From: Streptomyces sp. NBC_01431
GTDB taxonomy: Bacteria > Actinomycetota > Actinomycetes > Streptomycetales > Streptomycetaceae
DNA length: 64,000 bases
Reading direction: 5' to 3'
Assembly: GCF_036231355.1 (NCBI RefSeq)
Contig: NZ_CP109496.1
Span: 4,774,001-4,838,000 of the forward strand
Under the pieces are notes generated by a model, which worked only from the letters and a program-made list of their open reading frames with translations, made no database searches and was not told where the DNA came from. The position numbers and the translations under genes were made by a program. Of the stretch, positions 42,792 through 50,254 are shown piece after piece (position 1 is the stretch's first letter; every line of letters begins with the position of its first letter).

Positions 42792-42822
42792 GGCCCCCCG
42801 TGCGTGCTGCGCACGGGGGGCC
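42792..42822. terminator. 13-bp perfect hairpin between convergent genes
   Basis: GGCCCCCCGTGCG (42792-42804), loop TGCTG, CGCACGGGGGGCC (42810-42822). It lies between the MMPL stop and the end of the SsgA-like gene and can serve both directions. No T-run follows. Confidence 0.65.
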
Positions 42823-42872
42823 TCCGCATGGGCCGAGCCCGTTCGGACCCGGACTCTCGGGCTATCGGACGC

Positions 42873-43274
42873 TCAGGACGTGCCTGCCGGATGCGGGGCG
42901 GCTCCGGCGTCGGTCGCGTATGTGTGCCGCAGGAAGCGGACCAGCGGAGAGCTGTCGAACTGGACCACGTCCACTCCGTCGCGCGAGTGGAATTCCAGGA
43001 CCGTCTGGGCCCGGCCGCACGGCCAGACCTCCACGTCGCCGCGGCGGGCGGGCGCGCGCAGCCCCGATTCGAGCAGGTCGCGCGGGAAGGTCCACTCGGT
43101 GCCGCCGGGGAAGGCGAAGCAGACCGCCCCGGGGGAGTCGTCGGGGTCGTAGCGCAGGGCCACCGGGACGGGGCCCGACGGTGGGGCGTCGGTGACGAAC
43201 CGGGCGCGGGCGTGGTCCTCGACGGGGTGAGCCGCGGGATGGCCCTCGGCGTGGTTCTCGGTGGCGGGGGACAT
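42873..43274 (-). CDS. SsgA-like (SALP) sporulation/cell division protein
   Basis: SsgA-like proteins occur in morphologically complex actinomycetes and steer septum placement and spore maturation. The 133-residue protein has VALRYDPDDSPGAVCFAFPGGTEWTFPRDLLESGLRAPARRGDVEVWPCGRAQTVLEFHSRDGVDVVQFDSSPLVRFLRHTY, split in two conserved blocks (about 38-65 and 70-120), matching the family. It has an extended N-terminus. The ATG at 43274 has GGAG seven bases upstream. It is divergent from nikM. Which SALP subgroup it belongs to cannot be told without alignment. Confidence 0.85.
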   Translation of the reverse strand: MSPATENHAEGHPAAHPVEDHARARFVTDAPPSGPVPVALRYDPDDSPGAVCFAFPGGTEWTFPRDLLESGLRAPARRGDVEVWPCGRAQTVLEFHSRDGVDVVQFDSSPLVRFLRHTYATDAGAAPHPAGTS

Positions 43275-43392
43275 CGCTCGCTCCTCACGCTGGGTACTGC
43301 CTGACATCAATTCGCGTCATTAGTCTCTAATGTCCCATATTTTCCTGATGAGGCCTCCGTGAAACGGCTTGGCACCTGTCGCTCGGCCGCTC

Positions 43393-43409
43393 TTGCAAGG
43401 TGTTCGCAA
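43393..43409 (+). promoter_or_regulatory. Nur-box-like operator upstream of nikM
   Basis: TTGCAA-GGTGT-TCGCAA matches the Streptomyces Nur consensus tTGCaa-N5-ttGCAA at 11 of 12 arm bases with an exact 5-bp spacer. TATCAT at 43418-43423 fits a -10 box, so the operator spans the -35 region and would block RNA polymerase when nickel-bound Nur is present. Nur is the nickel-responsive Fur-family repressor. Confidence 0.72.
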
Positions 43410-43483
43410 CAGGGCACTATCATCAAACGGTTCTGCGCAAGCCGCGCAGGGAAGAGGACGCCACGGGAAATCGGAGTCCACCC

Positions 43484-44530
43484 ATGCACGTACCCGATGG
43501 ATTCATCAACGCACCTGTATCGGCGGTCACAGGTGTCGTCGCCGCCTCGGCCATCGCCGTGAGCCTGCGCGGGGCGCGACGCGAACTGGACGAGAAGACC
43601 GCGCCGCTCGCCGGGCTCGTCGCCGCGTTCATCTTCGCCGTACAGATGCTGAACTTCCCCGTCGCGGCCGGCACCAGCGGCCACCTGCTCGGCGGCGCGC
43701 TCGCCGCGATCCTCGTCGGCCCCTACACCGGTGTGCTGTGCGTCTCGGTGGTCCTGCTCATGCAGGGCATCCTCTTCGCCGACGGCGGGCTCACCGCGCT
43801 CGGCGTCAACATCACCGACATGGCGATCACCACCACCGTCGTCGCCTACGCCCTCTTCCGCGGCCTGGTGAAGGTGCTGCCCCGCACCCGCCGCTCGCTG
43901 ACCGCCGCCTCCTTCGTGGCGGCCCTGCTCTCCGTCCCGGCCGCCGCCCTCGTCTTCACCGCGATCTACGCGCTCGGCGGCACCACCGACGTACCCATCA
44001 CCAAGGTGCTCACCGCGATGGTCGGCGTGCACGTCCTCATCGGCATCGGCGAGGCCGTGATCACCGCGCTGACGGTCGGCGCCGTCATCGCCGTACGGCC
44101 CGACCTCGTGCACGGGGCGCGCGGACTGACCGCGCCGCTCAAACTGAGGGTCGGCGGCGAACTCGTCGACGCGCCCGCCGCCGTCCCGGCCGCCGCCCGC
44201 TCCGGCTCCACCAAGAAGGTCTGGGGCATCGGCATCCTCGCCGCGCTGCTGCTCGCCGGATTCGTCTCCTTCTACGCCTCGGCCAGCCCCGACGGCCTGG
44301 AGAAGGTCGCCCACGACAAGGGCATCGACGCCAAGACCACCCACCACGCCGCCGCCGACTCGCCGCTCGCCGGCTACTCGGTCAGGGACATCGGCGACGC
44401 CCGCCTGTCCGGCGGCCTCGCCGGAGTGATCGGCGTCGGCGTCACCGTCGCCGTGGGCAGCGGCGTGTTCTGGACCGTCCGCAGGCGCCGTACGGACACC
44501 ATTCCCGAGCGCACCCCGGAAGCGGTCTGA
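43484..44530 (+). CDS. nikM: ECF nickel/cobalt transporter substrate-binding subunit NikM with PDGLE domain
   Basis: The 348-residue protein starts MHVPDGFINAPVS, the NikM/CbiM N-terminus in which the amino group and His2 bind the metal. About six helices of the CbiM core follow, then a C-terminal NikN/CbiN-like part containing SPDGLEKVA (PDGLE at 269-273) and a last helix. Thus M and N are fused. The MHxPDG start and the Nur box favour nickel over cobalt. CGGAG lies eight bases before the ATG. Q and O subunits follow in the same operon. Confidence 0.88.
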   Translation: MHVPDGFINAPVSAVTGVVAASAIAVSLRGARRELDEKTAPLAGLVAAFIFAVQMLNFPVAAGTSGHLLGGALAAILVGPYTGVLCVSVVLLMQGILFADGGLTALGVNITDMAITTTVVAYALFRGLVKVLPRTRRSLTAASFVAALLSVPAAALVFTAIYALGGTTDVPITKVLTAMVGVHVLIGIGEAVITALTVGAVIAVRPDLVHGARGLTAPLKLRVGGELVDAPAAVPAAARSGSTKKVWGIGILAALLLAGFVSFYASASPDGLEKVAHDKGIDAKTTHHAAADSPLAGYSVRDIGDARLSGGLAGVIGVGVTVAVGSGVFWTVRRRRTDTIPERTPEAV

Positions 44531-44531
44531 C

Positions 44532-45293
44532 ATGGGAGCGGGGCATTCCCACCGGCTCTACCGGCACGGCCACTCGCCCGTCCACGCGCTGCCGCCGCAC
44601 TGCAAGCTCGCCGCGGTCTTCCTCTTCGTGGTCGTCGTGGTGTCCACACCCCGCGAGGCGATGTGGGCCTTCGCGCTGTACGCCGTGCTGCTCGCCCTCG
44701 TGGCGGCCGCGGCCCGCATCCCGGCCGGCTATCTGCTGAAGCGGCTGCTCATCGAGATCCCGTTCGTGGCGTTCGCGGTGCTCATGCCGTTCGTGGTGCC
44801 CGGCGAGCAGGTGCGTGTGCTCGGCCTGTCGCTCAGCGAGAGCGGGCTGTGGGGCGCCTGGAACGTCCTGGCCAAGGGAACCCTCGGGGTGGCCGCCTCC
44901 GTGATCCTCGCCTCCACCACCGAACTCCGCGCCCTGCTGCTCGGCCTGCAACGCCTCAAACTGCCGCCGCTCCTCGTCCAGATCGCGTCCTTCATGATCC
45001 GGTACGGGGACGTGATCACCGACGAGATGCGGCGGATGTCCATCGCCCGCCGCTCGCGCGGTTTCGAGGCGCGGGGCGTGCGCTCCTGGGGCGTCCTCGC
45101 CAAATCGGCGGGCGCGCTCTTCATCCGCTCCTACGAACGCGGCGAACGCGTCCATCTCGCGATGGTCAGCCGCGGCTACGCCGGGGCCATGCCGGTGATC
45201 GACGAGGTGACGGCGACCCGCGCCCAGTGGTCGCAGGCCGTCGCCCTCCCCGTGACGGCGCTCGCCGTCTGTCTGCTTGGGTGGATCCTGTGA
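44532..45293 (+). CDS. nikQ: ECF transporter transmembrane subunit (NikQ/CbiQ, EcfT)
   Basis: The 253-residue protein has about five helices and the two EcfT coupling motifs, ARRSRGF and SRGYAG, which dock the ATPase. It links the ATPase to the M subunit. The N-terminus (GHSHRLYRHGHSPVHALPPHCK) is rich in His with one Cys and may bind metal on the cytoplasmic side. It starts two bp after the nikM stop and overlaps nikO (GTGA). Confidence 0.88.
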   Translation: MGAGHSHRLYRHGHSPVHALPPHCKLAAVFLFVVVVVSTPREAMWAFALYAVLLALVAAAARIPAGYLLKRLLIEIPFVAFAVLMPFVVPGEQVRVLGLSLSESGLWGAWNVLAKGTLGVAASVILASTTELRALLLGLQRLKLPPLLVQIASFMIRYGDVITDEMRRMSIARRSRGFEARGVRSWGVLAKSAGALFIRSYERGERVHLAMVSRGYAGAMPVIDEVTATRAQWSQAVALPVTALAVCLLGWIL

Positions 45294-46078
45294 CTGCTGC
45301 GACCCCTGCGACCGCTCCCTCGCTCGACGTGTCGGGGCTCGCTTTCGCCTACCCCGATGGCCACCAGGCGCTGTTCGGCGTCGACCTGACCGTGGCGCGC
45401 GGCGAGCGGGTCGCGCTGCTCGGGCCCAACGGCGCGGGCAAGACCACGCTGGTGCTCCACCTCAACGGCATCCTCGAAGGCGGCGCCGGGTCGGTGACCG
45501 TCGCCGGCCTGCCCGTCGCCAGGAAGAACCTCGCCGAGATCCGGCGCCGGGTCGGCATCGTCTTCCAGGACCCCGACGACCAGCTCTTCATGCCGACCGT
45601 CCGCGAGGACGTCGCCTTCGGCCCGGCGGCGTCCGGGATGCGCGGGGCACAGCTTGAGGAACGGGTGCGGTCCGCGCTCGCGCAGGTGGGGATGGCCGAG
45701 TACGCGGACCGGCCACCGCACCACCTGTCCTTCGGGCAGCGGCGCCGGGTCGCCGTCGCGACGGTGCTCGCGATGTCGCCGGAGATCCTGGTCCTGGACG
45801 AACCCTCCTCCAACCTCGACCCGGCCTCGCGCCGCGAACTCGCCGACATTCTGCGGGGGTTGGATGTCACGGTGCTGATGGTCACGCACGACCTGCCGTA
45901 CGCGCTGGAGCTGTGCGAGCGGGCGGTGATCCTCAGTGAGGGGGTCATCGCGGCGGACGGGGCGACGGTGGATGTGCTGTGCGACGAGGCGCTGATGCGC
46001 GCGCACCGCCTTGAACTGCCGTTCGGCTTCGACCCGGCGTCTACGCGTGCGGTTCCCCTGCGGGGTGCGGGCGGGTAA
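45290..46078 (+). CDS. nikO: ECF transporter ATPase (NikO/CbiO)
   Basis: The 262-residue ATPase powers nickel import. Walker A GPNGAGKT is at 45-52, the Q-loop reads FQDPDDQLF as usual for cobalt/nickel ECF ATPases, the signature is LSFGQRRRVAVATVL, and Walker B with the catalytic Glu is ILVLDEPSSNLD, followed by the His switch in MVTHD. A single ATPase suggests a homodimer. The GTG overlaps the nikQ stop by four bases, so all three subunits are coupled. Confidence 0.92.
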   Translation: MTAATPATAPSLDVSGLAFAYPDGHQALFGVDLTVARGERVALLGPNGAGKTTLVLHLNGILEGGAGSVTVAGLPVARKNLAEIRRRVGIVFQDPDDQLFMPTVREDVAFGPAASGMRGAQLEERVRSALAQVGMAEYADRPPHHLSFGQRRRVAVATVLAMSPEILVLDEPSSNLDPASRRELADILRGLDVTVLMVTHDLPYALELCERAVILSEGVIAADGATVDVLCDEALMRAHRLELPFGFDPASTRAVPLRGAGG

Positions 46079-46159
46079 CGCTGGGGCACGTCGGGGGCGC
46101 TTTGCGACTCCCAGCGGCCCCGTCGCTGGGGCCGTTTGCGTCCCGGTCCGCCTTCGCCC

Positions 46160-46300
46160 GTCCGCCGTGGGTGGTTGCTCGCGCAGTTCCTCGCGCCCCT
46201 GACCCCCGGTTTCGGCCCGCATGGGCATCTTCAGCCCGTCCGGCGTTTGAGGACGAGCGCCCTTCAGGCGGGAACGGGGTCTGGGGCGGAGCCCCAGGGG
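46160..46300. repeat. Streptomyces-type intergenic repeats and hairpin
   Basis: Two sequences I recall as very frequent between Streptomyces genes occur here: GCGCAGTTCCTCGCGCCCCT (about 46177-46200) and GCCCGTCCGGCGTTTGAGGA (about 46234-46253), followed by a CTGGGGC-GGA-GCCCCAG hairpin (46281-46297). The 284-bp gap 46079-46362 holds no gene. A variant of the first sequence occurs at about 57024. Confidence 0.5.
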
Positions 46301-46362
46301 ACCCTGGTCGGGCACCATGGTGGGGGGTGCCGGTGGGGCCCCCGCATGGTTGGGAGCGGATC

Positions 46363-47544
46363 GTGGTTGACGTACAGGGCGCCGTGGCACCGGGGTACGA
46401 GCCGGTGAGGGACGCCTTCGTGCGGAACTTCGAGCAGCGCGGCGAACGCGGGGCGGCCGTGGCCGTCTACCGCGACGGGCGCAAGGTCGTCGACCTGTGG
46501 GCCGGTACGAAGAACGTAGACGGCGCTGGCGCCAACGGCGGCACCGCCCCCTGGGCGGTCGATACCGCCCAGATCGTGCGCTCGGCCACCAAGGGCGTGG
46601 CCGCCGCCGTGCCCCTGATCCTGCACCAGCGCGGTCGGCTCGACCTCGATGCCCCGGTGTCGACATATTGGCCCGAGTTCAAGGCCCACGGCAAGGAACG
46701 CACTCTGGTGCGGCACCTGCTGTCGCACCGGGCCGGCGTGCCCGCCCTGGACCGCCCGCTGACCCCCGCCGAGGCCGTCGACGGCGAGTCGGGCCCGGCG
46801 GCCGTCGCCGCGCAGCCCCCGTTCTGGGCGCCCGGCACCGCGCACGGCTACCACGCGCAGACCTACAGCTGGCTGCTGGGCGAGCTGGTCCGGCGCGTCA
46901 CCGGGCGCACCATCGGCCGCTGGGTCGCCGAGGAGATAGCCGGGCCGCTCGGGCTGGACTTCTGGCTCGGGGTGCCGGATGAGGAGGCGCACCGGGTGGG
47001 CCGGGTCGGCCCGGTCGAGGCGCCCGAGGGCGGCGACGGCGGGCTGCGGCTGCGGCCCAAGCGGAGCGTCGCCGAGGCGTACCGGGATCCCCAGTCGCTG
47101 ACCCGGCGTGCGTTCGGGGCGATCGATCCGCTGCCGGACGAGAACGACCCCGCCTATCGCGCCGCCGAACTACCCGCCTCCGCGGGCATCGCCACGGCCC
47201 GCGCGCTGGCCCGTTTCTACGCCGCAACGCTGGGTGAAGTGGACGGCGGGGCACGGCTGTTCGCGCCCGCGACGCTCACCCTGGCCCGCACCGAGGAGAG
47301 TTCGGGTCCCGACCGCGTCCTGGTCGTCAACACCCGCTTCGGACTCGGCTACATGCTGCACGGCCCCGCGTCGCCGCTGCTGGCCCCCGGCTCCTTCGGG
47401 CACCCCGGCCGCGGGGGCTCGCTCGGGTTCGCGGATCCCGAGTCGGGTGTCGCGTTCGGGTACGTGACCAACGGGCTCCAGAAGGGCGTCACCGCCGATC
47501 CCCGTGCCCAGGCCCTGGTGCGGGCGGTACGTTCGGCCCTATGA
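46363..47544 (+). CDS. Serine hydrolase, beta-lactamase/EstB family
   Basis: The 393-residue protein belongs to the class C beta-lactamase-like esterases. RSATKG (SxxK, nucleophile Ser and Lys) lies near residue 70, YHAQTYSWLLGELVRRVTG holds the second-box Tyr, and GHPGRGGSLGFADPESGVAFGYVTN near the end is the HxG-type third box. No signal peptide is present, so it is likely a cytoplasmic esterase rather than a true beta-lactamase. GTG at 46363 has GGGAG seven bases upstream. The stop overlaps the next SDR start (ATGA). Substrate unknown. Confidence 0.87.
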   Translation: MVDVQGAVAPGYEPVRDAFVRNFEQRGERGAAVAVYRDGRKVVDLWAGTKNVDGAGANGGTAPWAVDTAQIVRSATKGVAAAVPLILHQRGRLDLDAPVSTYWPEFKAHGKERTLVRHLLSHRAGVPALDRPLTPAEAVDGESGPAAVAAQPPFWAPGTAHGYHAQTYSWLLGELVRRVTGRTIGRWVAEEIAGPLGLDFWLGVPDEEAHRVGRVGPVEAPEGGDGGLRLRPKRSVAEAYRDPQSLTRRAFGAIDPLPDENDPAYRAAELPASAGIATARALARFYAATLGEVDGGARLFAPATLTLARTEESSGPDRVLVVNTRFGLGYMLHGPASPLLAPGSFGHPGRGGSLGFADPESGVAFGYVTNGLQKGVTADPRAQALVRAVRSAL

Positions 47545-48323
47545 CGCATCCGCAGACGGCACGCTTCGCAGGGCACGCGGTACTGATCACCGGCGCGGGG
47601 CGCGGCATCGGCGCCGCGACCGCCCGCAGATTCGCCGCCGAGGGCGCCCAAGTCCTCGTCACCGACGCGGACTTGGGGCGGGCGACCGCGACCGCCGCCG
47701 ACTTGAAGAGCGCCCTCGCCCTGCGGTGCGACGTCTCCGACCGTGCCTCGGTCGAGGCCGCCGTCGCCTACGCCGTCGCAGAGTTCGGGCGGCTCGACAT
47801 CCTGGTCAACAACGCCCATTCGTGCCACCCCGACACCCCGCTCCTGGAGGACCAGGGCGACGAGGAGTGGGCCCGCGACCTCGACGTCAGCCTCACCGGC
47901 GCGTTCCGCTGCGCCCGCGCCGCCCTTCCCTTCCTCGCCGCGTCCGGCCGGGGCGCGATCGTCAGCATCGGCTCGGTCAACGGTGAGCAGGACTTCGGCA
48001 ACCACGCCTACAGCGCGGCCAAGGCGGGCCTCGCCTCGCTGACCCGTACGCTCGCCGGGGACGCGGCGCCGCGGGGCGTGCGGGTCAATCTGGTGCAGCC
48101 CGGCACGGTGCGCACGCCGGGCTGGGACGGCCGCGAGGCCCACCTCGACAGGCTGGCCCGTGTCTACCCGCTCGGCCGGGTCGGCGAGCCCGAGGACATC
48201 GCGGCAGCCGTCGCGTTCCTGGCCTCCGCGGACGCGTCCTGGATCACGGGTACGACGCTGCGGGTCGACGGAGGCCTGCTGGCGGTCAACACGGTCTTCC
48301 AACAGGCGGTCAACGACAACTGA
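47541..48323 (+). CDS. SDR family oxidoreductase
   Basis: The 260-residue protein is a FabG-like classical SDR: TGAGRGIG in the cofactor loop, NNAHS, SIGSVNG with the catalytic Ser, YSAAK with Tyr and Lys, and the ending FLASADASWITGTTLRVDGG. It is translationally coupled to the serine hydrolase gene, so the two may act on one compound, an ester whose alcohol is then oxidised. Substrate unknown. Confidence 0.88.
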   Translation: MTHPQTARFAGHAVLITGAGRGIGAATARRFAAEGAQVLVTDADLGRATATAADLKSALALRCDVSDRASVEAAVAYAVAEFGRLDILVNNAHSCHPDTPLLEDQGDEEWARDLDVSLTGAFRCARAALPFLAASGRGAIVSIGSVNGEQDFGNHAYSAAKAGLASLTRTLAGDAAPRGVRVNLVQPGTVRTPGWDGREAHLDRLARVYPLGRVGEPEDIAAAVAFLASADASWITGTTLRVDGGLLAVNTVFQQAVNDN

Positions 48324-48374
48324 AGCAGCCCCGTTCCGCGGGTGCCCCGAGCTCATCGCCCGCACGCCAGTGCC

Positions 48375-48416
48375 GGGGCACGGGGCACGGGGCACGGGGC
48401 ACGGGGCACGGGGCAC
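48375..48416. repeat. Six perfect tandem GGGGCAC heptamers
   Basis: The unit GGGGCAC is repeated six times without mismatch in the gap between the convergent SDR and PBP genes. Six runs of four G separated by CAC fulfil the G-quadruplex pattern on the plus strand. Confidence 0.9.
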
Positions 48417-48479
48417 GCGAGGTTGTTCACGGGCCCGCGGGCCACGCCCAGGCCGCGGCACCCAGCCTGCCCGCCGTCC

Positions 48480-50120
48480 CTACCCCGCGCGCAGTACCTG
48501 CGCCACGATGGGGCCCGCCGCGTCGCCGCCGTGGCCGCCGGACTGGACGAGGGCGGCCGCGGCGAGCCCGTTGCCGTAGCCGGTGAACCAGCTGTTGGCC
48601 TTGCCCTGTTGGTCGACCTCCGCCGAGCCCGTCTTGGCGCCCTTGGGGCCGGGGACGCCGGACATCGCCTTCACGGCCGTGCCCTCGCCGACGGTCGCCG
48701 CGCGCATCATCTGCTGGAGCTGTGCGGCGACGGAGCCGGGCAGCGGCTGGGCGGTGGCCAGTTCGCGCCCGTCCAGGTCCTTCGGTACGAGGATCGGCTG
48801 GTGGAAGCCGCCGTTGATCACCGTGGCGGCGACGGAGGCCAGGTCGAGCGGGCTCATCTGGACCTTGCCCTGCCCGATGTAGGAGGCGGCCGTCTCCACG
48901 CCGGAGGACTCGGGCACGCTGCCGTCGAAGGACTGCACACCGCCGAGCTTCCAGTTGTTCTGGCCGAGGCCGTAGTAGTCGCGGGCCGTCTGGCCGAGTG
49001 CGGTTCCGGCGACGCCCTTCGCGGTGAGCGGCTTGACCGGCTTGATGAACGCGGTGTTGCAGGACCTGGCGAAGGCCCGGGTGAGAGTGGCGTCCGTGAG
49101 CGAGAAGTCGTCGAGGTTGTGGAAGGTGTAGCCCTCCCACGCGACGGTCGAGGGGCATTCCGCCTTCTCGTTCGCCCCGCCCACGCCGTTGTTCATGATC
49201 ATCGTGGCGGTGATGATCTTCATCGTGGAGCCCGGCGCGATGGCGGCCTGTAGCGACGCCGGGAACTTGTCCGTGCGGTTGTCCGCGATCGCCCGGATCT
49301 CGCCGGTGGCCGGCTTGATGGCGACCACCGACGACTCGCCGAAGCCCTTGACCGCCTTCTCCGCCGCCGCCTGCACGTCCGCGTCCAGCGTCGTCTTCAG
49401 CTTGCCGGGGGTGCCCTTTTGAAGGGTGACCAGCGTGCGGGCCGGGGTGCCGTTGCCCTGGATCTGGAGCTCGATGCCCGCGGTGCCGTTCACCTTGGCG
49501 CCGTACTTCGCGCGCAGCGCGTCCAGGACCGGGCCGAGCGAAGGGTACTGCTCCTTGGTCAGCGGGCGGTCCTGGTCGTCGACGGCCTGGATCTCGGGGT
49601 TCTGCGCCGCGCCCGTCACCAGCCGTTCGCCCGCCTTCAGCTGCGGGTACAGCACCGCAGGCTGCCAGTCCACGAGCGGCTTGTGCGTGGACTCGCCCCG
49701 TACGACGGTCAGTTGTGAGGCGTACGACAGCGGAGCCGTCCTGCCCTGGAAGGAGACGTCGGCCTTCACCGTGTACGGCACGACCGCCCCGTTCGGCGCG
49801 CCCGCGGTGACCGTCACGTTGGTGATGTGCGCCTCGTCGCGGAAGCCGGACAGCGCGGTGGCCGCTGTCGACTGGTTGTTGGTCAGGGCGGCGGCCCCCG
49901 CCGCGTCGCCCTTGGCCCAGGCGTCCAGGAAGCCCGTGGACGCCTGTTTGACCTCGTCCGCGCTCAGCGGCCCGGTCCGGGCCGGCGCCCCTTGTGTCTG
50001 CGTCCCACCGGACTTGCTGTCACCGCCACCGCCCACCAGCGCGTAGCCCCCGTACGCGACACCGCCCGTGGCCACCACGAACACTCCGCCGACGATGGCG
50101 ACCTTCGCTCCACTGCGCAT
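48480..50120 (-). CDS. Class B penicillin-binding protein (transpeptidase)
   Basis: The 546-residue protein has an N-terminal membrane helix (about 7-30), an NTF2-like MecA_N domain (about 50-165), a dimerisation region and a transpeptidase domain with STMK (298-301), SCN (353-355) and KTG (496-498). It cross-links septal or apical peptidoglycan. MecA_N-type PBPs are often of low beta-lactam affinity. GGGGAGGGG precedes the ATG at 50120. An 11-of-12 palindrome lies in its leader. It is upstream of pmt on the opposite orientation's side, an arrangement I recall from the S. coelicolor SCO3154-3157 region. Confidence 0.9.
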   Translation of the reverse strand: MRSGAKVAIVGGVFVVATGGVAYGGYALVGGGGDSKSGGTQTQGAPARTGPLSADEVKQASTGFLDAWAKGDAAGAAALTNNQSTAATALSGFRDEAHITNVTVTAGAPNGAVVPYTVKADVSFQGRTAPLSYASQLTVVRGESTHKPLVDWQPAVLYPQLKAGERLVTGAAQNPEIQAVDDQDRPLTKEQYPSLGPVLDALRAKYGAKVNGTAGIELQIQGNGTPARTLVTLQKGTPGKLKTTLDADVQAAAEKAVKGFGESSVVAIKPATGEIRAIADNRTDKFPASLQAAIAPGSTMKIITATMIMNNGVGGANEKAECPSTVAWEGYTFHNLDDFSLTDATLTRAFARSCNTAFIKPVKPLTAKGVAGTALGQTARDYYGLGQNNWKLGGVQSFDGSVPESSGVETAASYIGQGKVQMSPLDLASVAATVINGGFHQPILVPKDLDGRELATAQPLPGSVAAQLQQMMRAATVGEGTAVKAMSGVPGPKGAKTGSAEVDQQGKANSWFTGYGNGLAAAALVQSGGHGGDAAGPIVAQVLRAG

Positions 50121-50150
50121 CCCGCAGTCCCCTCCCCAGGAGTCCCCCCG

Positions 50151-50176
50151 AACCCTTTGAACGTGTTCAAGGGGTT
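50151..50176. promoter_or_regulatory. Palindrome AACCCTTTGAAC-GT-GTTCAAGGGGTT upstream of the PBP gene
   Basis: The 12-bp arms (50151-50162 and 50165-50176) match at 11 positions. On the minus strand a TAGAGT box lies upstream at about 50193-50188, so the palindrome would sit at the start of the transcript, 31 bp before the ATG. It could bind a repressor or form an RNA hairpin. Confidence 0.45.
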
Positions 50177-50254
50177 ACTTGGGGGTGACTCTACGGGACC
50201 GCAGTGACAGCGGGGCCGGACGTTGTCCGAACGGTTATCGGAACGCGACCGGCC

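Noticed and set aside
43275..43483. Cobalamin riboswitch before nikM
   Set aside because: No B12-box-like sequence or typical long conserved leader is present; the leader after the probable start is only about 55 nt and a Nur-like box explains control better.
48363..48420. CRISPR-like array
   Set aside because: The 7-bp units have no spacers; it is a simple tandem repeat.
50151..50176. LexA (SOS) box before the PBP gene
   Set aside because: GAAC and GTTC are separated by two bases instead of the four needed for an actinobacterial SOS box.
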